Shown here piece by piece: positions 26,894-35,854 of a stretch of 64,000 nt of DNA (the stretch's first letter is position 1; each line of letters starts with the position of its first letter). Below the pieces are notes generated by a model that ran no database searches, had not been told where the DNA came from, and worked only from the letters and a program-made list of their open reading frames with translations. Source of the DNA: an uncultured Thermoanaerobaculia bacterium (GTDB lineage Bacteria > Acidobacteriota > Thermoanaerobaculia > Multivoradales > Multivoraceae); assembly GCA_951812325.1 (NCBI GenBank), contig OX638294.1, forward strand, positions 2,148,859 to 2,212,858, in the 5' to 3' direction. A program made the translations under genes and the position numbers.

Positions 26894-27916
26894 TCACTGG
26901 CCCGGCTCCTGCTGAAGTTCGATGCGAAGCGACACGTCTTCGCCCCTGCCCGCCTCGAACCCGCGCACGGCGGACGCGTAGCCCGGCCGTGTCACCTCCA
27001 GGCGATGCGCCCCCGGATCGATGATCAGAGGCGAATGGAGATTCGCGAGTTCGGCGCCGCTTCCCAGCAGTCGCCCGTCCAGGTAGACGACCGCGTCGGC
27101 GGGCAGCACCTCGACCAGCAGGCGCGCCGGCGTGGTCCTTTGGTCCTGCTCGATCGGCTGGCCGCGATTCTCGACCCGCCAGGACTCGCCGGCAGGTGCA
27201 GTTCGCTCGGCGACGCGCGTCCGGCCAGACGCCGACGTCCCGGTGTCCGGAGCCGCCGCAGCTTCACTCGTCCGTCGCCTCGCCACGGGCGCCGGGGGCT
27301 GCGGCTCCTCCGCTCGACCGGGCGCCAGGTCCTCGTCGATCCTGATCACCACGCCGGGGCGTACGCTGATGTTCCGCTCCAGGGTCTCATGGCCCTCCAT
27401 GAAGATCGCCAGTCGATAGCTGCCCTCCCGCAGCCAGAGATAGCGGGGGAAACCGTCGAAGGCGCCGGCCCGCCCGATCAGTTCGCCATCGAGGTAGACC
27501 GACGCCTTCTTGGGTTTCGTGTTGATATCCAGGGCGCCCGCGTTCGGCTCGGCGAAGCCGACCGGCCCCCAACCGTAGGGATACTGGCCGAACGCGTACG
27601 GCGAGACGTAGTAGGGCCAGAAGGAACCGAAGCCCCCATACCAGCCGAACGAACCGTGGTAGGGGCGGTACACCACCCGCGACCGGCTTCGGCGCCGCTC
27701 GCGAGGCCCCGCCCGTCTGCCTCCCCGACCTTCACCCCGCTCGGTTGCCACGGCGCCGACCGGCGCCGAGACCGCTGCCGCGTGAGCGATCCGCGCCTGG
27801 CCGCCCTGCACGCCAGGGGCCGCCTCCGCATCCCCGGCCAACCCGAGTCCAAACAGGAAGACAACGGCCGGCGCAGCCGCCCGACGGACCAGCGTGTCGC
27901 ACCCGCGTTCTCTCAT
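26894..27916 (-). CDS. Secreted PEGA-domain protein
   Basis: 340 residues. A signal-like N-terminus (VVFLFGLGLAGDAEA) is followed by an Arg-rich linker, a Tyr/Gly/Phe-rich patch (SFGWYGGFGSFWPYY) and two PEGA-type repeats. The first, near residues 125-190, contains KKASVYLDGELIGRAG. The second, near 265-335, contains DAVVYLDGRLLGSGAEL and ends GYASAVRGFEAG. PEGA domains are cell-surface modules of uncertain ligand. The start overlaps the glycosyltransferase stop (ATGA at 27913) and the end overlaps the alternative start of the DUF481 gene, so it may be the tail of the glycosyltransferase operon. Confidence 0.75.
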   Translation of the reverse strand: MRERGCDTLVRRAAAPAVVFLFGLGLAGDAEAAPGVQGGQARIAHAAAVSAPVGAVATERGEGRGGRRAGPRERRRSRSRVVYRPYHGSFGWYGGFGSFWPYYVSPYAFGQYPYGWGPVGFAEPNAGALDINTKPKKASVYLDGELIGRAGAFDGFPRYLWLREGSYRLAIFMEGHETLERNISVRPGVVIRIDEDLAPGRAEEPQPPAPVARRRTSEAAAAPDTGTSASGRTRVAERTAPAGESWRVENRGQPIEQDQRTTPARLLVEVLPADAVVYLDGRLLGSGAELANLHSPLIIDPGAHRLEVTRPGYASAVRGFEAGRGEDVSLRIELQQEPGQ

Positions 27917-28893
27917 GACGAACCTCCCTGGTTCAGACCGACCCCATCGGACCAGCCGTTCCTCAGTCCTTTCAGATAGTGATGCCGCATCGTCTTTTCC
28001 CAGAGCCGGGGCAGTCTGAACGGCATCCCCTGCAACGCGCGCGCCAGCCGCTCCTGGGCCCACAGCAGGGCGCGCTCCACGGCGCCTCTCGCCAGGGGGG
28101 GCTGGCCGTTCTGCATCCCCAGAAAGGGCCCTAGCTGTTCGTGGCGGCGGAAGAACACGACCGCGCAGTAGCCAGATCGGTACTGCCGCTGCGCGAACCG
28201 CGCCAGATCGGTTGGGTGGTCGTGCGCCACGCGGGCCGCGGGCCGGTAGAGCAGCCGCAGGCCGTGCGCCGTGAGTCGGTAGCCGGCCTCGACATCCTCC
28301 CAGGCGGCGAAGGGGAATGCCGGATCGAACGGCTCCGCCGCCATCGCTGCCCGGTCGACCGACAGGTTCGAGGTGTAGAAGAAGTTGAACGGCACGTTGT
28401 CCCGATCCTCGATCAGGGCGAATCCGAACTGCAGTCCATGCTCGTTGATGTAGTCGAGGAAGGGCGTGCGACGCATCCGAGGATGCCAGTCCGTCCTGCC
28501 GATCACGCCGACGCAACCTCCGGCGGAACGAATCTCCCGGGCCAGCTCACCCTGCTGGACCCTGGCATGGGCGGCCAACCATCCAGGAGCGGGGACGGTG
28601 TCGTCCCCGAGAAAGGCCACCCATCGGCCCCGGGCCTCGGAGACGCCCCGATTTCTGGCCACGGCAGGCCCCGCGTTCGGCTGGTGCAGAACCCGAAGCC
28701 CGGTCCCGCCGGCGTCGCTGACGGCCGCGCGTTCGTCCAGCCAGTCCGCGGTGCCGTCCGAACTGCCGTCGTTGACCACGATCACCTCGAAGGACGGTCC
28801 CTCCTGCGCGTGGAGCGCCTCGATCACCTCCTGCAGCGCCGGCAGGCGATTGAAGGTCGGAATCACGACGCTCCACTCCGGCGGACCGGTCAC
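27913..28893 (-). CDS. Family 2 glycosyltransferase
   Basis: 326 residues from a GTG overlapping the upstream stop. GT-A fold landmarks are VVIPTFNRLPALQEVI, IVVNDGSSDGTADWL, the ARNRGVSEARG strand and FLGDDTVP (acidic donor-binding motif). WEDVEAGYRL near residue 235 is the acceptor-side acidic motif. It is the last glycosyltransferase of a four-gene minus-strand operon in which every junction overlaps by four bases. Sugar and acceptor are not predictable. Confidence 0.85.
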   Translation of the reverse strand: MTGPPEWSVVIPTFNRLPALQEVIEALHAQEGPSFEVIVVNDGSSDGTADWLDERAAVSDAGGTGLRVLHQPNAGPAVARNRGVSEARGRWVAFLGDDTVPAPGWLAAHARVQQGELAREIRSAGGCVGVIGRTDWHPRMRRTPFLDYINEHGLQFGFALIEDRDNVPFNFFYTSNLSVDRAAMAAEPFDPAFPFAAWEDVEAGYRLTAHGLRLLYRPAARVAHDHPTDLARFAQRQYRSGYCAVVFFRRHEQLGPFLGMQNGQPPLARGAVERALLWAQERLARALQGMPFRLPRLWEKTMRHHYLKGLRNGWSDGVGLNQGGSS

Positions 28894-30269
28894 CGCTCGA
28901 CCTCCATGACCTCTTCCAGCGTACGCCGAACCAGCGTGAGTTCCTCCGGCAGCAGGGCCTTGAACCCGTCGCTCCGGAACAGTGCTTCGTCGCCGGGATA
29001 GGTCGGTACCAGGTAGAGCGGGAAACGCTCGAAGATCTCTCGGTCCGGCCGCCGCCGCCGGGTCTGAACGAGGCATCTGCGCTTTGCCGCCCCGTCGAGC
29101 TGACGGAGAATCGACGACACCGCGCGCACCTGGGCCAGGGTCCGTTCATCGACCACCGCAGGCACCCGATCCGGCACCCCCCCGATGCGGCGCCGCAGAC
29201 GACCGAGACGGCTGCGCAGTGCCACCCTGGCGCGGGCGCGGCGCCAGGCAGTCCGGGGCCCGATACCGACGATCGGCCATCGACGCGGCGCTGCCCCGCC
29301 TGCTGTCGGCCCGCTGTCGCCCGCCGTCGCGGCGGCGGCGGCACCGTCGTCGCCGTCCTGGAGCGGGCCGAACGGATCGAGAGAGAGCTGTTCGCCGTTC
29401 GGATTGCACGTGGCCAGCAGGTGCTGGGTACGGGCAAGCAGGGTCATCTGCACCGCCGGCATCAACTGCGGCCAGAGCTCGGCGTCGTAGTTCTTGAACG
29501 CCGTCAGGTAGGCGTTGCGTTCGAAGAGCATGCCGCGAAACGCATTCCCCAGCAGATCGCTGGTGGCCATCGAACGATGGTGGACCACCGCCGCCGGCGC
29601 CGACAGCACCCGCTCTCCGCCGGACCACAGGCGCCAGCCCAGGTCGACATCCTCGAGATAGGCGAAGAAGCCCTCATCGAAGCCGCCCGCCGCCAGGAAA
29701 CGGTCGCGGCGTACGATCATGTTGCCGCCGCAGGGAAAGAACAGCTCACTCCCGGAGGTCGGCGGCGCGGCCACTTCCAGAGCCCGGTGGTAGTCGAGCT
29801 GAAAGGCGTGACCATCGAAGGTCATCACGCCGCGGCCGAAGTCCAGACGGCTGCCTTCCCAGTCGAGGATGCAGCCCGAGATGGCCGCGACGTCCGGAGG
29901 CGCTTCGCGCAGGGCGGCAACGAGTTCGGCGAGCCAATCCGGCCGCGGTCGGGTGTCGTTGTTGACGAGCGCCAGCGCATCGGCGGTGCTGCGCTCGGCG
30001 AGCCTGTTGTTCGCGGCGCTGAAACCGATATTGACCGGGTTCTCCACGACCTCGACAGCCGGGTGCGTGGAGCGCAGCCACTCCACCGTCCCGTCGGTCG
30101 ACCCGTTGTCGAACACGCGGATCCTGACCACGACGCCCGGATCCTGCTGTTCCCCCAGCGCCGGGAACAGCTTCTCCAGGTGGTGGCGGCCGTTCCAGCT
30201 CACGACCAGCACGTCGACGCTGTCGATCCTGTTCCGGCTGCCGGCGCCGGCTGTTTCCGGCCCGCTCAT
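28890..30269 (-). CDS. Family 2 glycosyltransferase, rhamnosyltransferase-like, with C-terminal extension
   Basis: 459 residues. GT2 features are DVLVVSWNGRHHLEKL, FDNGSTDGTVEWL, NIGFSAANN, LVNNDTRP and EDVDLGWRLW. About residues 315-459 form an extra Arg-rich region with Ala/Gly-rich low complexity (AAAAATAGDSGPTAG) that is not part of the fold. The start at 30269 overlaps the upstream stop (ATGA). Domain order and neighbours point to surface polysaccharide assembly. Confidence 0.83.
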   Translation of the reverse strand: MSGPETAGAGSRNRIDSVDVLVVSWNGRHHLEKLFPALGEQQDPGVVVRIRVFDNGSTDGTVEWLRSTHPAVEVVENPVNIGFSAANNRLAERSTADALALVNNDTRPRPDWLAELVAALREAPPDVAAISGCILDWEGSRLDFGRGVMTFDGHAFQLDYHRALEVAAPPTSGSELFFPCGGNMIVRRDRFLAAGGFDEGFFAYLEDVDLGWRLWSGGERVLSAPAAVVHHRSMATSDLLGNAFRGMLFERNAYLTAFKNYDAELWPQLMPAVQMTLLARTQHLLATCNPNGEQLSLDPFGPLQDGDDGAAAAATAGDSGPTAGGAAPRRWPIVGIGPRTAWRRARARVALRSRLGRLRRRIGGVPDRVPAVVDERTLAQVRAVSSILRQLDGAAKRRCLVQTRRRRPDREIFERFPLYLVPTYPGDEALFRSDGFKALLPEELTLVRRTLEEVMEVER

Positions 30270-31543
30270 CCTCTGCCGGTTGCGGGAGCGCCGACCAACC
30301 GCGTCCGAAGGAAGCGCCGCAGCCGGAAACCCGGCTCGTCGTCCGGAGCCCTGGTGCCCGGCCGGAACGCGAAGTCCCGCTTCGTGGCGTCGCTCTTCGG
30401 CGACGACAGAAAGGCGGCCAGGGGGGTCAGGCTGCGCTCCCACGAGAATGCCGCCAGCGTCTGCTCGCGACCGCGGCGAGCCCGCGCCTCGACAGCCGGG
30501 CCGCCCGCCACCAGTTCGGCGAGACCGTCGCGCAGCGCATCGACATCACCACAGGGAACGACCAGGCCGGCGCCCCACTCCCCCAGCAGCCGGGGCACCG
30601 TTCCGCCTTGTGTGGTCAACACCGGGCAGCCGACCGCCAGCGCATCGACGAAGCGCGTGCGCAGCGACAGCTCCGTCTCCAGGCCGGGCTGGTGACAGGC
30701 TGCGAGGGCATCGACGTCGCGCAGCAGGTCGTAGCGACGCTCATGGGGAACCCAGTCCAGAAACCGGATCCGCTCCGGATCCAGCCGCTGGCTGCGCGCC
30801 TCCACTTCGGCCAGCAGCCGCTGCGGAGCGAGGGCGCCCGGCGGCTGGCGCACGAACAGGAGCCTCGCGTTCGGCTCGGGCAGCCGCGCAAAGGCCTCGA
30901 GCAGGGGCTCGGGGTCGTACCAGTCGTAGAGGCCGCCGAAGAGCACCCGACGCTCTCCCTCACCCCGCGGCGGCAACAGCGGGCGGTACGCGGGCATGGG
31001 TTCCGGCACTCCGAAGGGGGCCTCGGCAATCAATCCGGCCAACTCCGGATCCTCACGGTAGCGGTGCGGATTGACCCGCCCCAGCGCGGTGAGGAAACCC
31101 AGATAGTACGCGCGCTGCTCGGCGGACGAGCACAGGAAGAAATCGCCCCCGGCCAGCTGCCGCACCCAGGTCCGGTGGTCGTTGCGGTAGGGGTCGAGAC
31201 CGAGGCTGTCGAAGTGGATCAGGTTCTCGACCAGAAAGGGATCGTACAGATCGATCACCGTCGGCAGATCGGGCAGTTGGTCCAGCAGATCGTTCGCCAA
31301 CTGTCCCTGCGCCACGACCGCCGCGCAGTCGGCGAACAGCTCCGGGAGCGGTGCGGAATCGAAACGGTGGACCTCCACCGGCACGTTCGGGAAGCCGGGC
31401 GGGCGGTCCGAGCGCCAGGGGGAGACGAGGACGACCTCGAACCCGAGGGCCGGCAACCGGCGCGCCATCTCGAGGTAGCGGATGCCGATTCCCGCCGCGC
31501 GCTCTCCGAGCGCCTCGCTGCACAGCAACCCGACGCGGCTCAT
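30266..31543 (-). CDS. Family 4-type glycosyltransferase
   Basis: 425 residues with two Rossmann-like halves. The N-terminal half begins MSRVGLLCSEALGERAAGIG and the C-terminal half has VLFGGLYDWYDPEPLL, then FLDWVPHERRYDLL and a donor-site region SLRTRFVDALAVGCPVLTT. The classical E-x7-E is degenerate. Such enzymes transfer sugars from nucleotide donors. Four-base overlaps link it to both neighbours. Confidence 0.8.
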   Translation of the reverse strand: MSRVGLLCSEALGERAAGIGIRYLEMARRLPALGFEVVLVSPWRSDRPPGFPNVPVEVHRFDSAPLPELFADCAAVVAQGQLANDLLDQLPDLPTVIDLYDPFLVENLIHFDSLGLDPYRNDHRTWVRQLAGGDFFLCSSAEQRAYYLGFLTALGRVNPHRYREDPELAGLIAEAPFGVPEPMPAYRPLLPPRGEGERRVLFGGLYDWYDPEPLLEAFARLPEPNARLLFVRQPPGALAPQRLLAEVEARSQRLDPERIRFLDWVPHERRYDLLRDVDALAACHQPGLETELSLRTRFVDALAVGCPVLTTQGGTVPRLLGEWGAGLVVPCGDVDALRDGLAELVAGGPAVEARARRGREQTLAAFSWERSLTPLAAFLSSPKSDATKRDFAFRPGTRAPDDEPGFRLRRFLRTRLVGAPATGRG

Positions 31544-33468
31544 CCGCCGGCGTCTCCGCCGCCGCCCGATCCGGCCCGCGGACCCCGCCGGAAGTGGATC
31601 AACTCGTGAAGGCGCCAGGCGCGGGTCGACTTCATCGTCTCGATCAGGCGCTCCAGTTCCTTCTCGCGGGCGTAGAGCCGGTGAACCTCCACCTCGCCCA
31701 CGCGAAGGTGGCGCCGCAACTCCTCGAGCTCCCGGTCCCGCTCCTCGATTGCCCGGTCCCGCTCCTCGATTGCCCGGCCCCGTTCCTCGAGTTCCCGGCC
31801 CCGTTCCTCGAGTTCCCGCTCCCGGTCGCGAATCAGAGCCCGCGCCGCCTCGCCCGCCAGCACGGCATCCCGCCGCATCCGTGCCACGGCTCCTGCCAGA
31901 ACCGTCGCGTCGAGCTGGTCCGCGTGCTTGGCAAGCACTCTGGCTTTCATCTGTTCGAAGTCGCGGCGCTGCGAGGCAGCCCCACCCAGGGCATGACTGC
32001 CCGGCGCATCGCCGCCACCGCCCAGAAAGTGCCGGTACTCGCAGGTCGTCCGCGCAAGATGAACGAAATCCGAAGTTGCGGAAAGCCGGATCAGAAAATC
32101 CCAGTCCTCGAACACCGGCAACGACTCATCGAACGGGCCGGCCCGTTCGACCGCCTCCCGCGTCATGAGCACGGTGTGGAACGGGATGTAGTTGTCCAGC
32201 AACAGGATGCCCCGGTCGAAGTCCCGGCTGTAGGGGAGGCGCCGACCGCACTCCACCCAACCGCCCGTCCCCGGCTCGTAGCTGACCACGGCCGCGTCGC
32301 TGTAGGCCGCCTCCACGTCGCCGGACAAGAGCGGAGCGAGCGTCTCGAGATGCTCCGGCGCCAGCAGATCGTCGTCGTCGAGGAAGCCGATGCAGTCGCC
32401 TGAAGCCGCGTCAACGCCAGCCTGCGCAGCGGCGGCGCGGCCGCGGTTGCGCTCCAGATCGACCCTGCGCACCTCGAAGGGAAAGTCCTCCGCCACTTCG
32501 GGACGCCGACCCCCGTCGTTCACCAGAACCAGTTCCACGTTGCGCCAGGTGCTGCGGGCCAGGCTGTCCAGCGCCTCCGCGAGCCGCCGCGGCCGGTTCC
32601 AGGTCCGTACCACGATCGACACCCGGCGCGGCGAGGCCACCTCGACCAGGCAAGGCGCTCCGCCGAGGTGCGCGATCAGTTGGGCGGGACTGCGGGCGGT
32701 GAAATCGCTGACCTTCAAGCGGCAGTAGCCCTCGGCGTAGCGACACGGATCCGGCAGGCTGAACGCCCGGTACCGGCGCAGGGCCCGACAGAAACCGAGG
32801 TAGTCGTGCCGCTCCAGCTGGCTCGGATAGCGGGACATCGCGTCGGCGACTCCATCCATCTCGGCAGTCACGTCGACAAGCAGATCGGGATAGAAGGGGT
32901 GGTTCACCTCGTAGCCGAGAACCCGCACGGACGGATCCCCCGGCGACGAGTCGTCGTCCTGACGCGCCAACGCTTCGCCCGCCTCCGATCGCCGACGCCG
33001 CCGGTTGATCAGAGCCTCGTGCAGCGCTCGGAACGTCGCCCGGTGATCGGGCGTCACTTCCAGAGGCGAGGGCAAGAGAAGCAGGTCCGGACCGTGTTCC
33101 TCGAGCAGCTCCTCGATGTGACCGGTGAGTTGGTCCAGGGAGGAGGCCAGAGCGCCATCCTTCAGGCCGTGGCGCGCGCCCACATGCTCCAGCCGGTCGA
33201 TCCCGAGAACCTCGGCGGCAGCGGCCGCTTCCGCCTCCCGCCGCTCGGAGTACTCGTCTCCCGTCGACCCCTCCGGCGGTCCCTCCACGCCGCCCGAACC
33301 GTCGCTCAAGAACGCACAGACGACCTTGGCGCCGCCCGCTGCCAGCTGCAGAATCAGGCCGCCGCACCCCAGCACCTCGTCGTCGTGGTGGGGCGCAAGG
33401 ACGAGCACGCGGCGTGCCGCGACAGACTCCGGCGCACCAGGCGGAAGCGGCCGCTTGCGACCCGTCAC
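31540..33468 (-). CDS. Fusion of PIG-L deacetylase and family 2 glycosyltransferase with coiled-coil tail
   Basis: 642 residues from a GTG. About residues 18-255 are a PIG-L/LmbE deacetylase: VLAPHHDDEVLGCGG (zinc ligands), the LPSPLEVTPDHRATF His-x3 region. About 282-480 are a GT2 domain: VSIVVRTWNRPRRL, LVNDGGRRPEV, FLDDDDLLAPEHL. Residues about 545-615 form a strongly charged coiled coil of repeated ELEERG/AIEERD units. Deacetylation of an N-acetyl sugar and transfer of a sugar are thus joined in one chain, first gene of the operon. It is divergent from argS, leaving about 140 bases for both promoters. Confidence 0.85.
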   Translation of the reverse strand: MTGRKRPLPPGAPESVAARRVLVLAPHHDDEVLGCGGLILQLAAGGAKVVCAFLSDGSGGVEGPPEGSTGDEYSERREAEAAAAAEVLGIDRLEHVGARHGLKDGALASSLDQLTGHIEELLEEHGPDLLLLPSPLEVTPDHRATFRALHEALINRRRRRSEAGEALARQDDDSSPGDPSVRVLGYEVNHPFYPDLLVDVTAEMDGVADAMSRYPSQLERHDYLGFCRALRRYRAFSLPDPCRYAEGYCRLKVSDFTARSPAQLIAHLGGAPCLVEVASPRRVSIVVRTWNRPRRLAEALDSLARSTWRNVELVLVNDGGRRPEVAEDFPFEVRRVDLERNRGRAAAAQAGVDAASGDCIGFLDDDDLLAPEHLETLAPLLSGDVEAAYSDAAVVSYEPGTGGWVECGRRLPYSRDFDRGILLLDNYIPFHTVLMTREAVERAGPFDESLPVFEDWDFLIRLSATSDFVHLARTTCEYRHFLGGGGDAPGSHALGGAASQRRDFEQMKARVLAKHADQLDATVLAGAVARMRRDAVLAGEAARALIRDRERELEERGRELEERGRAIEERDRAIEERDRELEELRRHLRVGEVEVHRLYAREKELERLIETMKSTRAWRLHELIHFRRGPRAGSGGGGDAGG

Positions 33469-33608
33469 GGCGGCAGCCCGGTGCAGGGTTGCGCCGGGAG
33501 CAGGACCGGCCGGACGGGGCTATGGCGGTTCTCGTTCACGGCGCTTCCTGGATCATCGAACATGCTACCGGAGGCCGGGCTTTCCTCCGGTACACTCCGC
33601 GAACTCCG

Positions 33609-35744
33609 ATGCTGCAGCGCAGGAAATCCCTGGTCGCCGACGCGCTGCGAAGCGCCCTTTCCGGCGCCTTCGGAGTCGACCACGAGCCGACCGTGGAAGT
33701 GCCGCCCCAGCGTCGGCTGGGCGATCTCGCGAGTCCCTGCGCACTTCACCTCGCGCGCGAACTCCGCCAGGCGCCGCGCAGGATCGCCGAGCGCCTGGTC
33801 GAGGCCCTGGATCTGCCGCCCGGGTTCGACCGCGTGACCGTCGAAGGTCCGGGCTATGTCAACTTCCACCTCGACCGGACGGGATTCGCGGCCGCGATGC
33901 TCGACGCGGTTCCCGTAGCGCCCTCTGCCGGCGCCGATCAGCCCGACAAGGTCATCGTCGAGCACACGAACATCAATCCGAACAAGGCTGCCCACATAGG
34001 CCACCTGCGCAACGCCGTCCTCGGCGACGTTCTGGCGCGCGCCCTGCGCAGTCTCGGACGAACCACCGAAGTCCAGAACTACATCGACGACACCGGCGTC
34101 CAGGTCGCCGACGTCGTGGTCGGCTTCGTCGATCTGCGGGGGTGTTCGGTGGCCGACATCGAAGCCCTGCCGGAACCGTTCGACTACACCTGCTGGGATG
34201 TCTACAGCGAGGTCGGCCGGTGGTACGGGACGGACTCCGCGCGGCTCGAGCTCCGGCGACGCACCCTGCACGCCCTGGAATCGGGCCGGGGCCGGCGGGC
34301 GGAGGCCGGCCGCCTGGTCGCCCGACGGATCGTCAGCCGCCACCTCGCCACGATGGGCCGCATCGACATCGACTACGACCTGCTGACGCGCGAAAGCGAG
34401 ATCCTGCGCCTGGACTTTTTCGTCGCCGCCTTCGAGCAACTCAGGCAGAGCGGCGCCGTGCGCCTCGAGGAGACCGGAAAGAACGCCGGCTGCTGGGTCA
34501 TGCCACTCTCGGAGAGCCAGGAATTCCAGGGGCTCGAGGACCCCGACAAGGTGATCGTGCGGTCGGACGGCACGGTGACCTACGTGGGCAAGGACATCGC
34601 CTACCAACTCTGGAAGTTCGGCCTGCTCGGCCGCGACTTCGAGTACGAGCCCTTCCGGGATGGACCCGGCCCGGAAGGAACCCCCCGGGCTGAGCCGGGG
34701 AGAAACGGCCCCGGCCCGGATGGACCCCGCCGGGCTGAGCCGGCCGGAGACGGCCCCGGCCGGGAAGGAACCTCCCGGGCTGAGCCGGGCGGAGACGGCG
34801 CCGGCCCGGATGAACGCCGCGGACATGGACCCGGCCGGGAGGAACCCGGCGGCGAAGGACCCCTGTGGGAAACCGCAGCGTCCAGCACCGGGTCCGGCCC
34901 GAAGCAGGCGCCCGCGTTCGGCGCCGGAGCCCGGGTGATCAACGTGATCGACGCGCGTCAGGCCTACCTGCAGAAGATCGTCCGCGCCGGTCTGGAAGCT
35001 CTCGGCCACACCCGCGAAGCCGGCGAGAGCATCCACTTCGCCTACGAGATGGTCGCCCTGTCGGCCCGGACCGCCGAACAGCTCGGCTTCAGCGGCGACG
35101 CGGTGCTGGAGATGTCCGGCCGCAAGGGCATCGGCGTCAAGGCGGACGACCTGCTCGACCAGCTCGAGGCGAAGAGCCGGGCCGAGATCGCCGCCCGTCG
35201 CGGCGACGGCGACACCGAGGGCAAGGCCGACCGGGACACCGAGCTCCTGGCGCGCCAGATCGCGACCGCGGCGCTGCGCTTCTTCATGGCGCGCGCGACC
35301 ACCACCCGCGTGATCGCCTTCGACATCGACGAAGCCACCGCCTTCGAGGGCGAAACGGGACCGTACCTGCAGTACTCCATCGTGCGCGCCAGGAACATCC
35401 GCCGCCGCCTGGCGGAAGAGGGCCTACCGCACGAAGTCGGCGGAGCGCGAGCCGCGCAACTCCCCATCGAGGCCTGGCCCGACGACCTCTGGGACCTGGT
35501 GCTGCTCGCCTCGGGGTGCCAGGAGACGGTCGAGCGCGCCGCAACCACGTTGGAGCTATCCCTGATCGCCAGGCACGCGGTCAACCTGGCGCAGAAATTC
35601 CACGCCATCTACCATCGCCATCCCATCCTGCACGAGAAGAACGCTGATCTGCGCAACGCGCGGCTTGCCGCCACGCAGATCTTCGTCCGCTCCCTTGAAG
35701 CCCTGGCCGAGATCCTCGGCGTTCCCCTGCCCGAACGGATGTAG
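33609..35744 (+). CDS. argS: Arginyl-tRNA synthetase with a repeat-coded insertion
   Basis: 711 residues. The N-terminal tRNA-recognition domain is followed by the class I HIGH motif (NPNKAAHIGHLRN, about residue 130). TYVGKDIAYQLWKFG comes near 320, and the region of the KMSKS loop is MSGRKGIGVKADDLL near 501. The C-terminal anticodon domain ends at PLPERM. Between the catalytic strand ending DFEYEPF and the strand INVIDARQAYLQ lie about 80 residues of Gly, Pro, Arg and Glu that other ArgRS lack; they come from a 45-bp tandem repeat. The enzyme charges tRNA-Arg and is essential, so the insert must be tolerated. I start at the ATG at 33609, which fits the family N-terminus. Confidence 0.9.
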   Translation: MLQRRKSLVADALRSALSGAFGVDHEPTVEVPPQRRLGDLASPCALHLARELRQAPRRIAERLVEALDLPPGFDRVTVEGPGYVNFHLDRTGFAAAMLDAVPVAPSAGADQPDKVIVEHTNINPNKAAHIGHLRNAVLGDVLARALRSLGRTTEVQNYIDDTGVQVADVVVGFVDLRGCSVADIEALPEPFDYTCWDVYSEVGRWYGTDSARLELRRRTLHALESGRGRRAEAGRLVARRIVSRHLATMGRIDIDYDLLTRESEILRLDFFVAAFEQLRQSGAVRLEETGKNAGCWVMPLSESQEFQGLEDPDKVIVRSDGTVTYVGKDIAYQLWKFGLLGRDFEYEPFRDGPGPEGTPRAEPGRNGPGPDGPRRAEPAGDGPGREGTSRAEPGGDGAGPDERRGHGPGREEPGGEGPLWETAASSTGSGPKQAPAFGAGARVINVIDARQAYLQKIVRAGLEALGHTREAGESIHFAYEMVALSARTAEQLGFSGDAVLEMSGRKGIGVKADDLLDQLEAKSRAEIAARRGDGDTEGKADRDTELLARQIATAALRFFMARATTTRVIAFDIDEATAFEGETGPYLQYSIVRARNIRRRLAEEGLPHEVGGARAAQLPIEAWPDDLWDLVLLASGCQETVERAATTLELSLIARHAVNLAQKFHAIYHRHPILHEKNADLRNARLAATQIFVRSLEALAEILGVPLPERM
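34662..34800 (+). repeat. 45-bp tandem repeat inside argS, about three copies plus degenerate remnant
   Basis: Units start at 34662, 34707 and 34752 and encode 15-residue blocks of the pattern GPGPxGxxRAEPxxx. Degenerate continuation runs to about 34860. It keeps the reading frame of argS. Confidence 0.85.
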
Positions 35745-35854
35745 CCAAGCTTCCCGCGGCAGAAGCGGCCATCTGAGCCCATTGAGCGAGCCTCGTTCCG
35801 TTCCTGAGCCAGTCGATGGCGTAGCGCTTTACGGCTCGTTGGGAGAACGGACCG

